Shown here: in pieces, positions 42,706 through 51,028 of the stretch
Position numbering within the stretch: the first letter of the stretch is position 1
Layout: every line of letters begins with the position of its first letter
Source: Clostridiales bacterium
Lineage (GTDB): Bacteria > Bacillota > Clostridia > Christensenellales > Aristaeellaceae
Assembly (NCBI GenBank): GCA_012728815.1
Contig: JAAYEI010000012.1
Coordinates: 1-64,000 of the forward strand
DNA: 64,000 bases
Reading direction: 5' to 3'
The notes under the pieces: model-generated
Seen by the model: the letters and a program-made list of their open reading frames with translations, nothing else
Databases searched by the model: none
What the model was told of the DNA's origin: nothing
Made by a program: the position numbers and the translations under genes

Positions 42706-43986
42706 ATGAGAAGACTACTGACCCTGGTTCTGGCCATAGCGATGCTGCTGTCCCTGATGATGGTGGCTCCGGCGTCCGCCGCGGAACCCACCAAGCTGGA
42801 GTTCTGGACCTTCCAGGCCCTGCATGTGGAGTTCTACGAGAAGATGGCCGAAATCTGGAACGAGCGCAACCCCGACCGCCAGATTGAGCTGGTGGTGACT
42901 TCCCTGGGCTATGATGACATGCACAACAAGCTGCTCATCGCCCTGCAATCCGGCACCGGCGCGCCCGACTTTGTGGACATTGAGATTGGCAAGTACGCCA
43001 ACTACCTCATGGGCGAGACCCAGCTGGTGCCCCTCAACCGCGTGGTGGAGCCGGAGCTTGACAACATCGTCAGGTCCCGTGTGGACATCTACGCCAAGGA
43101 CGGCAACTACTATGGCATCTGCTTCCACGTTGGCGCCTCCGTCACCTACTACAACCAGGAAATCCTGGAGGCGGCGGGTGTGGACGTCAACAGCATCATC
43201 ACCTGGGATGACTTCGCCGAGGCGGGCAAGGTCGTGCTGGAGAAAACCGGCGTGCCCATGGCCACGGTGGAAGCCAACGACCCCTGGTTCTTCCTGCAAA
43301 CCCTTTCCCAGCAGGGCAGCGACCTGCTGACCCCCGAGGGTGAGCCCAATGTCAATTCCGACGCCATGAAGAAGGCCCTGGGCTTCTACCAGCAGATGGT
43401 CAAGGACGGCACGGCCATGGTCGCCCCCGGCGGCGGCCACCACGCTGAGGAGTACTACGGCTTCATGAACTTCGGCGGCGCTGCCTCCGTCACCATGCCG
43501 TTCTGGTACATGGGCCGCTTCACCGACTACATGCCCGACCTGAAGGGCAAGATGCTGGTCATGCCCAACCCCGTGTTTGAAGTGGGCCAGCCCCGTTCCG
43601 TGGGCCTGGGCGGCACCGGCACCTCTGTGACCAACCAGAGTCAGCATCAGGACCTGGCGGTGGACTTCCTGGGCTTTGCCAAGCTGTCTGAGGAAGGCAA
43701 CCTGAAAATCTGGGAAATCATGGGCTTTGACCCCATCCGCAAGTCCCTGTGGGGCAGCGAGGAGCTCAAGAAGCCCAACAAGTTCATTGATTACTTCGCC
43801 AACTTCCCCTTTGACGCCCTGATCGAGGTGCAGGATGAGATCCCCGCCATCGTGGTGTCCGAGTCCCTGCCCAAGACCATGACGGCCGTGCGCACCAGCA
43901 TCATGACCCGCGTGTTTGAAGGCATGGAGGACATTGATACCGTGCTGGCTGAAGAGCAGGCGCTGCTGGAGCAGACCCCCAACTAA
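42706..43986 (+). CDS. Sugar-binding protein of the arabinoside ABC transporter
   Basis: A 426-residue family-1 solute-binding protein. The signal peptide (RRLLTLVLAIAMLLSLMMVAPASA) should be cleaved before AEPTKLEFW; there is no lipobox cysteine. The mature chain has the usual extended SBP_bac_1 pattern: LEFWTFQALHVEFYEKMAEIW, PDFVDIEIGKYA and GICFHVGASVTYYNQEIL. AATAGGAGGTATCT precedes the ATG. A 13-bp hairpin follows at 44000-44028. The neighbouring GH51 enzyme suggests arabino-oligosaccharides as ligand. Confidence 0.93.
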   Translation: MRRLLTLVLAIAMLLSLMMVAPASAAEPTKLEFWTFQALHVEFYEKMAEIWNERNPDRQIELVVTSLGYDDMHNKLLIALQSGTGAPDFVDIEIGKYANYLMGETQLVPLNRVVEPELDNIVRSRVDIYAKDGNYYGICFHVGASVTYYNQEILEAAGVDVNSIITWDDFAEAGKVVLEKTGVPMATVEANDPWFFLQTLSQQGSDLLTPEGEPNVNSDAMKKALGFYQQMVKDGTAMVAPGGGHHAEEYYGFMNFGGAASVTMPFWYMGRFTDYMPDLKGKMLVMPNPVFEVGQPRSVGLGGTGTSVTNQSQHQDLAVDFLGFAKLSEEGNLKIWEIMGFDPIRKSLWGSEELKKPNKFIDYFANFPFDALIEVQDEIPAIVVSESLPKTMTAVRTSIMTRVFEGMEDIDTVLAEEQALLEQTPN

Positions 43987-43999
43987 AAAACCCCGGCCT

Positions 44000-44028
44000 G
44001 GCCGACGGGCAGTCCCTGCCCGTCGGCC
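44000..44028 (+). other. Strong intercistronic hairpin after the binding-protein gene
   Basis: GGCCGACGGGCAG/CTGCCCGTCGGCC forms a perfect 13-bp stem with a 3-base loop. No T-run follows. It probably stabilises or caps the upstream transcript while allowing some read-through into the permease genes. Confidence 0.7.
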
Positions 44029-44056
44029 AATCGTATACAAGGAATGAGGGATTGTG

Positions 44057-44965
44057 ATGAACAAAATGCCGTTCTATAAACGCTTCATCTACAACCAGAA
44101 GCTGGCGCCCTATGTGTTTACGGCGCCCTTTGTCATCACCTTCCTGGTGTTTTTCCTCTACCCGGTCATCTCCAGCATCATCATGACCTTCCAGAACATC
44201 CTGCCCGGCCGGGTGGAGTTTATCGGGCTGGAGAACTACCGCCGCCTCAACGACCCCATCTTCTTCAAGGCGCTGGGGCTGAACCTGCGCTACACCCTGT
44301 GGACCCTGGCCATCCTCATCCCGGTCCCCATGCTGCTGGCGGTGCTGCTCAACAACAAGCACATGCGCGCCAAAAACTTTTTCCGCTCCACCCTGTTCAT
44401 CCCGGCACTCACCTCCGTGGTGGTGGCCGGCACCATTTTCCGCCTGATGTATGGCGAGCTGCCCGGCGCCCTGATGAACCAGATCATCGGCCTGGTGGGG
44501 CTGAAGCCCATCAAGTGGCTGCGCCTGGCGGACTACGCGATGATCCCCCTGCTGTCCCTCGCGGTCTGGCGGTGGACCGGGGTCAACATCCTGTACTTCC
44601 TGGCCGGGCTGCAAAACATCCCGCCGGAGATGTATGAGGCCGCGAACATCGACGGCGCCAACCCCTGGCAGGTGTTCCGGCACCTCATCCTGCCCATGCT
44701 CAAGCCCACCACCATCTACGTCATCACCATCAGCATCTACGGCGGCATGGCGATGTTCACGGAGAGCTACATGCTTTGGGGCGGCAACCGTTCGCCCAAC
44801 AACATCGGCACCACCATCGTGGGCTACCTCTACCGCAAGGGCTTTGAGGAGAACAACATGGGCTATGGCAACACCATCGGCGTTGTGCTGCTGCTGATCG
44901 TGCTGGTGGTCAACCTGCTGCAGCTGTTGGCCAACGGCTTTTTCAGGAAGGAGAAGGACGCATGA
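44057..44965 (+). CDS. Sugar ABC transporter permease, MalF/UgpA type
   Basis: A 302-residue CUT1 permease with six helices, starting after a short basic tail (YNQKLAPYVFTAPFVITFLVFF). The EAA loop reads PPEMYEAANIDGANPWQVFRHLILP. GAGGG lies 6 bases before the ATG at 44057; an adjacent GTG at 44054 is an alternative. Its end overlaps the next permease by 4 bases (ATGA). Confidence 0.93.
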   Translation: MNKMPFYKRFIYNQKLAPYVFTAPFVITFLVFFLYPVISSIIMTFQNILPGRVEFIGLENYRRLNDPIFFKALGLNLRYTLWTLAILIPVPMLLAVLLNNKHMRAKNFFRSTLFIPALTSVVVAGTIFRLMYGELPGALMNQIIGLVGLKPIKWLRLADYAMIPLLSLAVWRWTGVNILYFLAGLQNIPPEMYEAANIDGANPWQVFRHLILPMLKPTTIYVITISIYGGMAMFTESYMLWGGNRSPNNIGTTIVGYLYRKGFEENNMGYGNTIGVVLLLIVLVVNLLQLLANGFFRKEKDA

Positions 44966-45798
44966 AACAGCGCGCGCGCCACATCACCATCCTGCAGATT
45001 CTGCTGTTCACCGTGCTGGCGGTCATCACCCTCTTTCCGCTGTACGCGATTGTGCTGGCCTCGCTCAAGCCCACCACGGAGCTGTTCCGCTTTGGCCTGA
45101 ACGTGCGCTGGGACCTGCCCCGCATGAGCTTTGACAACTACGTCTATCTCTTCACCGGGCAGGAGGGATATTTCCGCTGGTTCACCAACAGCCTGTTCAT
45201 CACGCTCATCCAGACCACCCTCACGCTGTTTGTCAGCTGCTTTGTGGGCTACGGCTTTGCCATGTACAATTTCAAGGGCAAGAACCTGATTTTCGCCGGC
45301 GTGCTGATAGTGATGATGATCCCGCTGGAGATCATCCTGCTGCCGCTGTTCCGCCTGATGCTGGGCATTGGCCTGGTGGACACCTACGTCGGCATCATCC
45401 TGCCCTTTATCGCCCAGGCGCTGCCCATCTTCTTCTTCCGGCAGTACATCTCCGGCCTGCCGCATGACTTCCTGGACGCGGGGCGGGTGGACGGCTGCAG
45501 CGAGTACGGCATCTTCTTCCGCATCATGGTGCCCCTGACCACGCCTTCCTTCGCCGCCATGGGCATCCTGGTGGGCATGAACAGCTGGAACGGCTTCCTG
45601 TGGCCCCTGATTGTGCTGCGCACCCAGAGCAAGCTGACCCTGCCCCTTGGGCTGGCCTCCATGCTCTCGCCCTATGGCAACAACTATGCCGTGCTGATCG
45701 CCGGCTCGGTCTTCGCCATCATCCCCATCCTGACCCTGTTCTTCATCTTCCAGAAGTACTTCATTGAGGGCATGACCGCGGGCGGCGTCAAAGGATAG
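44962..45798 (+). CDS. Sugar ABC transporter permease, MalG/UgpE type
   Basis: A 278-residue CUT1 permease, partner of the preceding one. The first helix begins LLFTVLAVITLFPLYAIV. The EAA loop reads PHDFLDAGRVDGCSEYGIFFRIMVPL. The end, FIFQKYFIEGMTAGGVKG, is typical of the family. As in the first sugar transporter, no ATPase gene accompanies the set. A bidirectional terminator follows. Confidence 0.93.
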   Translation: MKQRARHITILQILLFTVLAVITLFPLYAIVLASLKPTTELFRFGLNVRWDLPRMSFDNYVYLFTGQEGYFRWFTNSLFITLIQTTLTLFVSCFVGYGFAMYNFKGKNLIFAGVLIVMMIPLEIILLPLFRLMLGIGLVDTYVGIILPFIAQALPIFFFRQYISGLPHDFLDAGRVDGCSEYGIFFRIMVPLTTPSFAAMGILVGMNSWNGFLWPLIVLRTQSKLTLPLGLASMLSPYGNNYAVLIAGSVFAIIPILTLFFIFQKYFIEGMTAGGVKG

Positions 45799-45814
45799 GC
45801 CCGACCTACCAGGC

Positions 45815-45847
45815 AAAAAGAGCAGCCCATGCGCGGCTGCTCTTTTT
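45815..45847. terminator. Bidirectional terminator
   Basis: AAAAAGAGCAGCC/GGCTGCTCTTTTT forms a 13-bp stem with a 7-base loop. It has T-runs on both strands, so it serves the sugar transporter operon (plus) and the sigma factor gene (minus). Confidence 0.9.
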
Positions 45848-45863
45848 GTTGCCTTGTCAGGGC

Positions 45864-46337
45864 CTACCTGCCTTCCATCAACACCAGCCGGGCGGTCTCG
45901 CCCAGCGCCTTCAGCAGGCTGTCCACGTCCCCCTGGCCGTCCAGGTAGGCCGCGCTCAGGCCATAGGTCCGCTGCAGCGCGTCCCGGGCCAGGCCAACGG
46001 CCTGGTCGGGGCTCAGGTCCTCCGCACCGGGCACGATGTTGGTGTGCGTCACTTGCTCGCCATAGGCCAGACGCAGCTGGTCCAGCGCGCCCAAGACGGC
46101 CGCGCGGCGGAAGTCCCGGCAGGTGTTGATGGCGATGCGGGACAGCCAGGTCTTCTCCCCGCTTTCTCCCCGGAAGCTGGCCCAGGCGAGGTAGGCTTTC
46201 AGGAAGGTCTCCTGGGCGGCATCCTCCGCCGCCGCCTCATCCCGCAGGTACACAAAGCACAGGCGCTTGAGGTAGTCGCCATGCTCCTGCATCAACCGCT
46301 GCAGCTGGGTCGCGGCCGCGTCCTGTGTCTGCTTCAA
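45864..46337 (-). CDS. ECF-type sigma factor lacking a recognisable region 4
   Basis: A 157-residue protein. Residues 1-78 are a good ECF region 2: YLKRLCFVYLRDEAAAEDAAQE, then ETFLKAYLAWASFRG and KTWLSRIAINTCRDFRR. The expected region 4 helix-turn-helix (LPxxxRxVxxL, then GxSxxEIAxxLGxSxGTVKSR) is absent. Instead the chain ends with SPDQAVGLARDALQRTYGL and a short tail, resembling extracytoplasmic domains seen in some clostridial anti-sigma proteins. No other frame on this strand encodes region 4. It may be a deletion fusion of a sigma gene with a former downstream anti-sigma gene, or a divergent regulator. Confidence 0.7.
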   Translation of the reverse strand: MKQTQDAAATQLQRLMQEHGDYLKRLCFVYLRDEAAAEDAAQETFLKAYLAWASFRGESGEKTWLSRIAINTCRDFRRAAVLGALDQLRLAYGEQVTHTNIVPGAEDLSPDQAVGLARDALQRTYGLSAAYLDGQGDVDSLLKALGETARLVLMEGR

Positions 46338-46440
46338 CGTTTGCCCCCTTTGCCCCTTGGACGGGGGAAGGGGGCAGAATTATTCACTTTTTGAAAATTT
46401 TGAAAATAATGTTGAACACCGGGTCCGGGTGAGGCGGCCA

Positions 46441-47733
46441 TCAGCCGCGCGCGCCGGGGTGCAGCCAGCTTCTGGCAAGCGCCCGTAGCGCCTCCTTGCT
46501 GTTGTCCGTCTGGCCTGTCAGCACCAGCTTCAGCAGCCGCTCCAGTGCCTGGCCCAAGACCTGCCCTTCCTGATAGCCCAGCGCCAGCAAGTCCTGCCCG
46601 CTGATGGCCAGGTCCTTCAGCGCCAGGGGCGCGCCACCCTCCCTGCGGGCCGCGCTCTGGGCGCGCAGGGCGGCCAGCTCAGGGCTTATGCCCTCCCCGG
46701 CCTGGCGCAGCGCCAGCAGGCTGTCAACCGCCTCATAGCCCAGCGCGGACAGCCAGAGGGGCAGCTCATCCGGCCTGATATCGCTTCGCGCGTACTGCGC
46801 CAGGGTGACAGCGCGCGCCCGCAGCGCCCCGGGCTGCTTCAGCCGCGCCAGGCAGGCCTCCAGCAGCGCGGCGGCCGGCCGCAGCGGCGTGGCGCCGGGG
46901 TCAGGCCAGCACAGCCCGGGCGGCGGGTCAACCTGGGGGGCGCTGTCCACAAACAGGGCAGCCCAGCGCAGGGGGAGGCTTGCCGGCGTATCGCGCAGCC
47001 GGCGCAGGCCGGCGTCCCAGGCGGCCGGGTCATCAAACAGGCTGTTCAGCTCCGGCAGCGCCAGCAGCAGCACCCGCGGGTAGCGCGCCAGGGCGGCGGC
47101 GCTGTGGCCGGACACCAGCGCGCGGTTGAGCTCCCCCGCGATCCGCTCCGCCGACACCGACCCAAGGCCCTGCCCCTTGTCCATCATGGCCCGCAGGGTG
47201 CCTTCCTCAATGGCGAAGCCCAGCTGGCAGGCAAAGCGCAGCGCGCGCAGCACGCGCAGCGCGTCCTCCTCAAAGCGCAGCCCGGGCTCGCCCACCGCGC
47301 GCAGCAGCCCGCGCCTGCAATCCGCCTGGCCGCCGCAGGGGTCCAGCAGGCCCCGCGCGGGGTGCCAGGCCATGGCGTTGCAGGTGAAATCCCGCCGGGC
47401 CAGGTCCTGATGGATGTCGCGCACAAAGCGCACCTGGTCGGGGTGGCGGCGGTCGCTGTAGTCGCCGTCCACCCGGTAGGTGGTAACCTCCAAAGTCAGC
47501 CGGCCGATCTTGACCGTCAGCGTGCCGTGGGACAAACCGGTGGGGAAGGTCCTGTGACCGGCGAACACCGCCTGGGTCTGCGCTGGCAGCGCGCTGGTGG
47601 CCAGGTCAATGTCCCCCGGGGGCAGGCCCAGGCAGGCGTCACGCACGCTGCCGCCCACCAGCCAGGCCTCAAAGCCGGCCTGCTCCAGCAGGTCCAGCGC
47701 CAGGCGGGCTTCCGGGGGCAGGGCGATGGCCAT
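46441..47733 (-). CDS. cca: CCA tRNA nucleotidyltransferase (class II)
   Basis: A 430-residue polymerase-beta-superfamily enzyme that builds or repairs the 3' CCA end of tRNA. Motif A is GGSVRDACLGLPPGDIDLAT, with the two catalytic aspartates. Motif B/C RRDFTCNAMAW and the RVLRALRFACQLGF stretch follow. The C-terminal half is a helical tRNA-binding body. It could be a full CCA-adding or an A-adding enzyme; only one copy is seen here. The ATG at 47733 follows AAGGAGG; the open frame upstream has no ribosome binding site. Confidence 0.93.
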   Translation of the reverse strand: MAIALPPEARLALDLLEQAGFEAWLVGGSVRDACLGLPPGDIDLATSALPAQTQAVFAGHRTFPTGLSHGTLTVKIGRLTLEVTTYRVDGDYSDRRHPDQVRFVRDIHQDLARRDFTCNAMAWHPARGLLDPCGGQADCRRGLLRAVGEPGLRFEEDALRVLRALRFACQLGFAIEEGTLRAMMDKGQGLGSVSAERIAGELNRALVSGHSAAALARYPRVLLLALPELNSLFDDPAAWDAGLRRLRDTPASLPLRWAALFVDSAPQVDPPPGLCWPDPGATPLRPAAALLEACLARLKQPGALRARAVTLAQYARSDIRPDELPLWLSALGYEAVDSLLALRQAGEGISPELAALRAQSAARREGGAPLALKDLAISGQDLLALGYQEGQVLGQALERLLKLVLTGQTDNSKEALRALARSWLHPGARG

Positions 47734-47821
47734 CAGGCAGGGCCTCCTTGTGTGTTTGTTCCATTGTAGGCAGGGGCATGTTTGCTTGTCAATCAAGGGG
47801 GCGCGTGCTACAATTTGACCA

Positions 47822-48352
47822 ATGAAACACCGTGATGACAGTGCGGCCGCCCTGCTGGCCGCCAGGGACAGGCTGGGCGAGGTCACGCCGCTTCACCGCG
47901 ACTGCGGCGCGCTGTGCGCCGCCGCCTGCTGCGCGCCGGATGACCAGGGGCGCGGCGGCATGCTGCTGCACCCGGGGGAGGAGGCCTGCTACCGGCGGCT
48001 GCCCGCCGGCTTTGCCATCGCCCGGGATGACAGCCTGCTGCCGGAGGGCCGCCTGCTGACCTGCCAGGGGCATTGCCAGCGCCACACCCGGCCACTGGCC
48101 TGCCGGATTTTCCCGCTCATGTTCACCCGGGCAGGGGCTGGCTTTGATGTGCGGCTGGACCCGCGCGCCTGGCCGCTGTGCCCGCTGATGCCCTCGGGCA
48201 TCCAGGGGCTGCGGGCGGATTTTGTGCAGGCGGCGCGGGAGGCCGCGGCCATCCTGGCCCGGGACGCCGCCCAGGCCGCCTTCCTGGACGCCCAGGACCA
48301 GGCGGTGCGCGCCCTTGCCCGGCCCCTCTGGGGTGAGGAGGGGCAGCCATGA
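47822..48352 (+). CDS. YkgJ-like cysteine-cluster protein
   Basis: A 176-residue protein with cysteines grouped as C-x3-C-x3-CC (CGALCAAACC, residues 28-37) and a second set, CQGHCQRHTRPLACRIFPL then WPLCPL. This resembles the putative zinc/iron-chelating family (YkgJ/CxxCxxCC), though the first cluster is spaced differently. Its stop overlaps the start of the methyltransferase gene by 4 bases (ATGA), so the two are translated together. The family's job is unknown. Confidence 0.72.
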   Translation: MKHRDDSAAALLAARDRLGEVTPLHRDCGALCAAACCAPDDQGRGGMLLHPGEEACYRRLPAGFAIARDDSLLPEGRLLTCQGHCQRHTRPLACRIFPLMFTRAGAGFDVRLDPRAWPLCPLMPSGIQGLRADFVQAAREAAAILARDAAQAAFLDAQDQAVRALARPLWGEEGQP

Positions 48353-49614
48353 TCTGGCACCGCTCCACTTGTTCCCGTGAAATCAATGACCGGCCCCAGG
48401 AGGGTGGCCTGCTCCTTTGTGAGGATGCCCTCAAGGCCGATTTGACCGCGTTTTATGGCCAGGTGCAGGCTGTCTACCTGGACCCGCCCGGCAGCAGCGG
48501 CCAGCGCCTTTCCTGCAAGCTGCGCGTGGGGGAGAAGGGCTGGGCCACCAGCCGCCAGGCGGTGCTGCTGCCCGCCTATGAGGATTATCCCGACCCGGCG
48601 CACGCCGGCTACCTGGGCTACCTGCGCGCCCTGCTCACCCTGGCCCATCACCTGCTCAATGAGACCGGCTCCCTGTTTTTGCAGGTGAATCCGGACAACC
48701 TGGCCCGCGCCCGGCTGATGCTGGACGAGGTTTTCGGCGCGGACAACTTCCGCAACCAGCTGGTGTGGAGCTTCCAGACCGGCGGGCGCAGCAAGCGCTA
48801 TTTCAGCCGCAAGCATGAAATCATCCTGTTCTACGCCAAGTCATCCCGGCACCATTTTGACATCTCCGCGGTGCCCGTGGCCCGCAAGGAGGAGCGCAGC
48901 AACCACCTCAAGCGCCATGTGGACGCCCAGGGGCGCAGCTACCGCAGCATCACCTCCGGGGGCAAAACCTACATCTACTATGACGATGAGCCGGTCTACC
49001 CGGATGATGTCTGGGCTGATGTCAGCCTGATGCAGCAGCGGGACCCCCAGCGCACCGGCTACCCGGGGCAAAAGCCCCAGGCGCTGCTGGACCGGATGAT
49101 CCTGTCCACCACCCGGCCCGGTGACCTGGTGGCCGACCTCACCTGCGGTTCGGGCACCGCGCTGATGAGCGCGGCCAGCAACGGCCGCCGCTTCCTGGGG
49201 GTGGACAGCTCGCCTGTGGCCTTCTCCGTCAGCCGCAAGCGCCTGGACCCCTTCCGCCTGGTCTGCCGGGCGCCCTTGAGCGATGGTGCCGCCATGCTGG
49301 ACGCCACCACCCTGCCGGGCATCGGCTTTTACACCGTCACCCTCAACGCCTACACCGTACCGGAGGAGGAATTGGCCCACCTCAAGCGCCAACCGGCCAG
49401 CCTGCGCCTGGACGGGCTGGACCTGGTGGACCAGTGGTACGCGGGGCTGATCAACAAGGGTGTGTTCGTGGCCTATGCCTCCGCCCTGCGGGCCAAGCAG
49501 ACCCCGGACCTGCCCACCAGCCTGGAGGTACCCCTGCTGCGGGGCACAGTGGCCATCCTGCTCATCGACGTGGCCGGACGCCGCAGCCTGTGGACCGGCG
49601 CCCCGGCCGTATAG
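48349..49614 (+). CDS. DNA methyltransferase-like protein (type III Mod/beta group) with altered DPPY motif
   Basis: A 421-residue protein in the beta-class order. The catalytic motif comes first (VYLDPPGSSG, D45-P46-P47-G48). LVWSFQTGGRSKRYFSRKHEIILFYAK follows in the middle (quoted over about 27 residues only as position 124-150). YPGQKPQALLDRMI and the SAM-binding LTCGSGTALMSAA then GVDSS come later. In active enzymes the fourth catalytic residue is Tyr, Phe or Trp, stacking on the flipped base; here it is glycine. A target-recognition region separates the halves. No restriction subunit is nearby. It may be a non-methylating relative or act on another substrate. Confidence 0.75.
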   Translation: MIWHRSTCSREINDRPQEGGLLLCEDALKADLTAFYGQVQAVYLDPPGSSGQRLSCKLRVGEKGWATSRQAVLLPAYEDYPDPAHAGYLGYLRALLTLAHHLLNETGSLFLQVNPDNLARARLMLDEVFGADNFRNQLVWSFQTGGRSKRYFSRKHEIILFYAKSSRHHFDISAVPVARKEERSNHLKRHVDAQGRSYRSITSGGKTYIYYDDEPVYPDDVWADVSLMQQRDPQRTGYPGQKPQALLDRMILSTTRPGDLVADLTCGSGTALMSAASNGRRFLGVDSSPVAFSVSRKRLDPFRLVCRAPLSDGAAMLDATTLPGIGFYTVTLNAYTVPEEELAHLKRQPASLRLDGLDLVDQWYAGLINKGVFVAYASALRAKQTPDLPTSLEVPLLRGTVAILLIDVAGRRSLWTGAPAV

Positions 49615-49809
49615 CACGGAACAGGACAAGTTTCACGCGATTTGCACAAACCCGCCCGCCAAAGTGGGGACAGGGGCCTGAAAAAACGGTTAATCTTACA
49701 AAATTGTGGCATTTGTTACCATTATATGATATAGTGTTTGCAATTGACGGCGAAGGTGTGACAACGCCGCGCCGTCCGCTGTCCAAATGACCGGAAGAGG
49801 AGAGTTCCG

Positions 49810-50832
49810 ATGGCTTCAGTTGAGGATATCGGCATTGATTTAGGCTCATCCAACGTCATCATTGCCGAGCGGGGCAAGGGCGTTGTGCTCAGCGAGCCGG
49901 CGGTGCTGGCGGTCAACCATGACACGCGCAACATCATCAGCATCGGCACCGAGGCCTACCAGATGTGGGGGCGCCAGCCCTCCGGCGTTGCCATGGTGCG
50001 GCCGCTGCAAAAGGGCAGCATCCAGGATTTTGACATGCTGTCCATCATGCTCAACTATTTCGTGATGCGTGTGGTGGGCAAGCACCTGTTCAACCGCCCC
50101 CGCGCGCTGATGAGCGTGTCGGCCACCTCCAACGAGATTGAAAAGCGCCAGCTCATCCTGCGGATGCTGGAAGCCGGCGCCCGGCGCACCCAGCTGATTG
50201 AGCGCCCCCTGGCCGCCGCCCTGGGCGCGGGGGTGCCCATCAACGACGTCACCGGGCGCATGGTGGTGGACATCGGCGGCGCCACCACCGACATCGCGGT
50301 GATCTCCTCCGGGGAGATCATGGCCCGCAGCATCCTGGGCACCGCCGGGGACACCTTCACGGATGAGCTCATCCGCTACGTGCGCCTCAAGCACAACCTG
50401 CTGATTGGCTGGCGCACGGCGGAGGACTTAAAGTCCGCCATTGGCACCGCGGACATCCAGGAGCAGAACACCCTCTCCCTGCCGGCGGCCGGGCGCAACC
50501 TGGTCTCCGGCCTGCCCCGCCAGGCGGACATCACCAGCCTGGAGTGCGCGGAGGCGGCGGAGGAGCCGCTGCACGCCCTCATTGAGGGCCTGCACAGCGT
50601 GATTGAGCGCATCCCGGCGGAATTGGCCAACGATGTCTTTGACGATGGCATCCTGCTCACCGGCGGCGGCGCGCGCCTGCGCTCCCTGCGCGAGGTCATC
50701 CAGCGGGAGATGCAGATCCCCGTGTTCGTGGCCGAGCACCCGCAGGACTGCATCGCCCTGGGCTGCGCGCTGGTGCTGGAGCGCCCCAGCGAGTACGCCA
50801 GGGTGCTCGGGGAGTCAAGAAGAGGGCGATAA
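49810..50832 (+). CDS. mreB: Rod-shape-determining protein MreB
   Basis: A 340-residue bacterial actin that organises lateral wall synthesis under the membrane. The phosphate-1 loop is GIDLGSSNVIIAERGKG, the phosphate-2 loop VVDIGGATTDIAVIS and the adenosine motif LLTGGGARLRSL. Length is normal for MreB/Mbl/MreBH; the paralog cannot be told apart here. No mreC/mreD follow, which fits Mbl-like solo copies. GGAAGAGGAGAG precedes the ATG. An AT-rich promoter region lies at about 49700-49740. Confidence 0.93.
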   Translation: MASVEDIGIDLGSSNVIIAERGKGVVLSEPAVLAVNHDTRNIISIGTEAYQMWGRQPSGVAMVRPLQKGSIQDFDMLSIMLNYFVMRVVGKHLFNRPRALMSVSATSNEIEKRQLILRMLEAGARRTQLIERPLAAALGAGVPINDVTGRMVVDIGGATTDIAVISSGEIMARSILGTAGDTFTDELIRYVRLKHNLLIGWRTAEDLKSAIGTADIQEQNTLSLPAAGRNLVSGLPRQADITSLECAEAAEEPLHALIEGLHSVIERIPAELANDVFDDGILLTGGGARLRSLREVIQREMQIPVFVAEHPQDCIALGCALVLERPSEYARVLGESRRGR

Positions 50833-50839
50833 AACAAAG

Positions 50840-50868
50840 AAGCCAGGAGGTTCAAAGCCTCCTGGCTT
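50840..50868 (+). terminator. Terminator of mreB
   Basis: An 11-bp stem AAGCCAGGAGG/CCTCCTGGCTT with a 7-base loop lies 7 bases after the stop. A second hairpin (CCTGGCC/GGCCAGG, 50870-50886) with a short T-run follows directly. Confidence 0.8.
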
Positions 50869-50994
50869 TCCTGGCCTGCGGCCAGGCCCTTTTGCCTGAT
50901 GGATGTTGACGCCAATACCAATGGTTCGGCAGGTTGATGGCACCAAAAACCAGGTGCTGATTGCAAAGAAAATGTGTTGCCCTTTCAAAGCCAA

Positions 50995-51022
50995 GGGGGA
51001 TTTTTCTTCAGAAAAATCCCCC
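50995..51022 (-). terminator. Terminator of the nucleoside phosphorylase gene
   Basis: A 13-bp perfect stem GGGGGATTTTTCT/AGAAAAATCCCCC with a 2-base loop lies 6 bases after the minus-strand stop. Confidence 0.75.
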
Positions 51023-51028
51023 GCTTTA

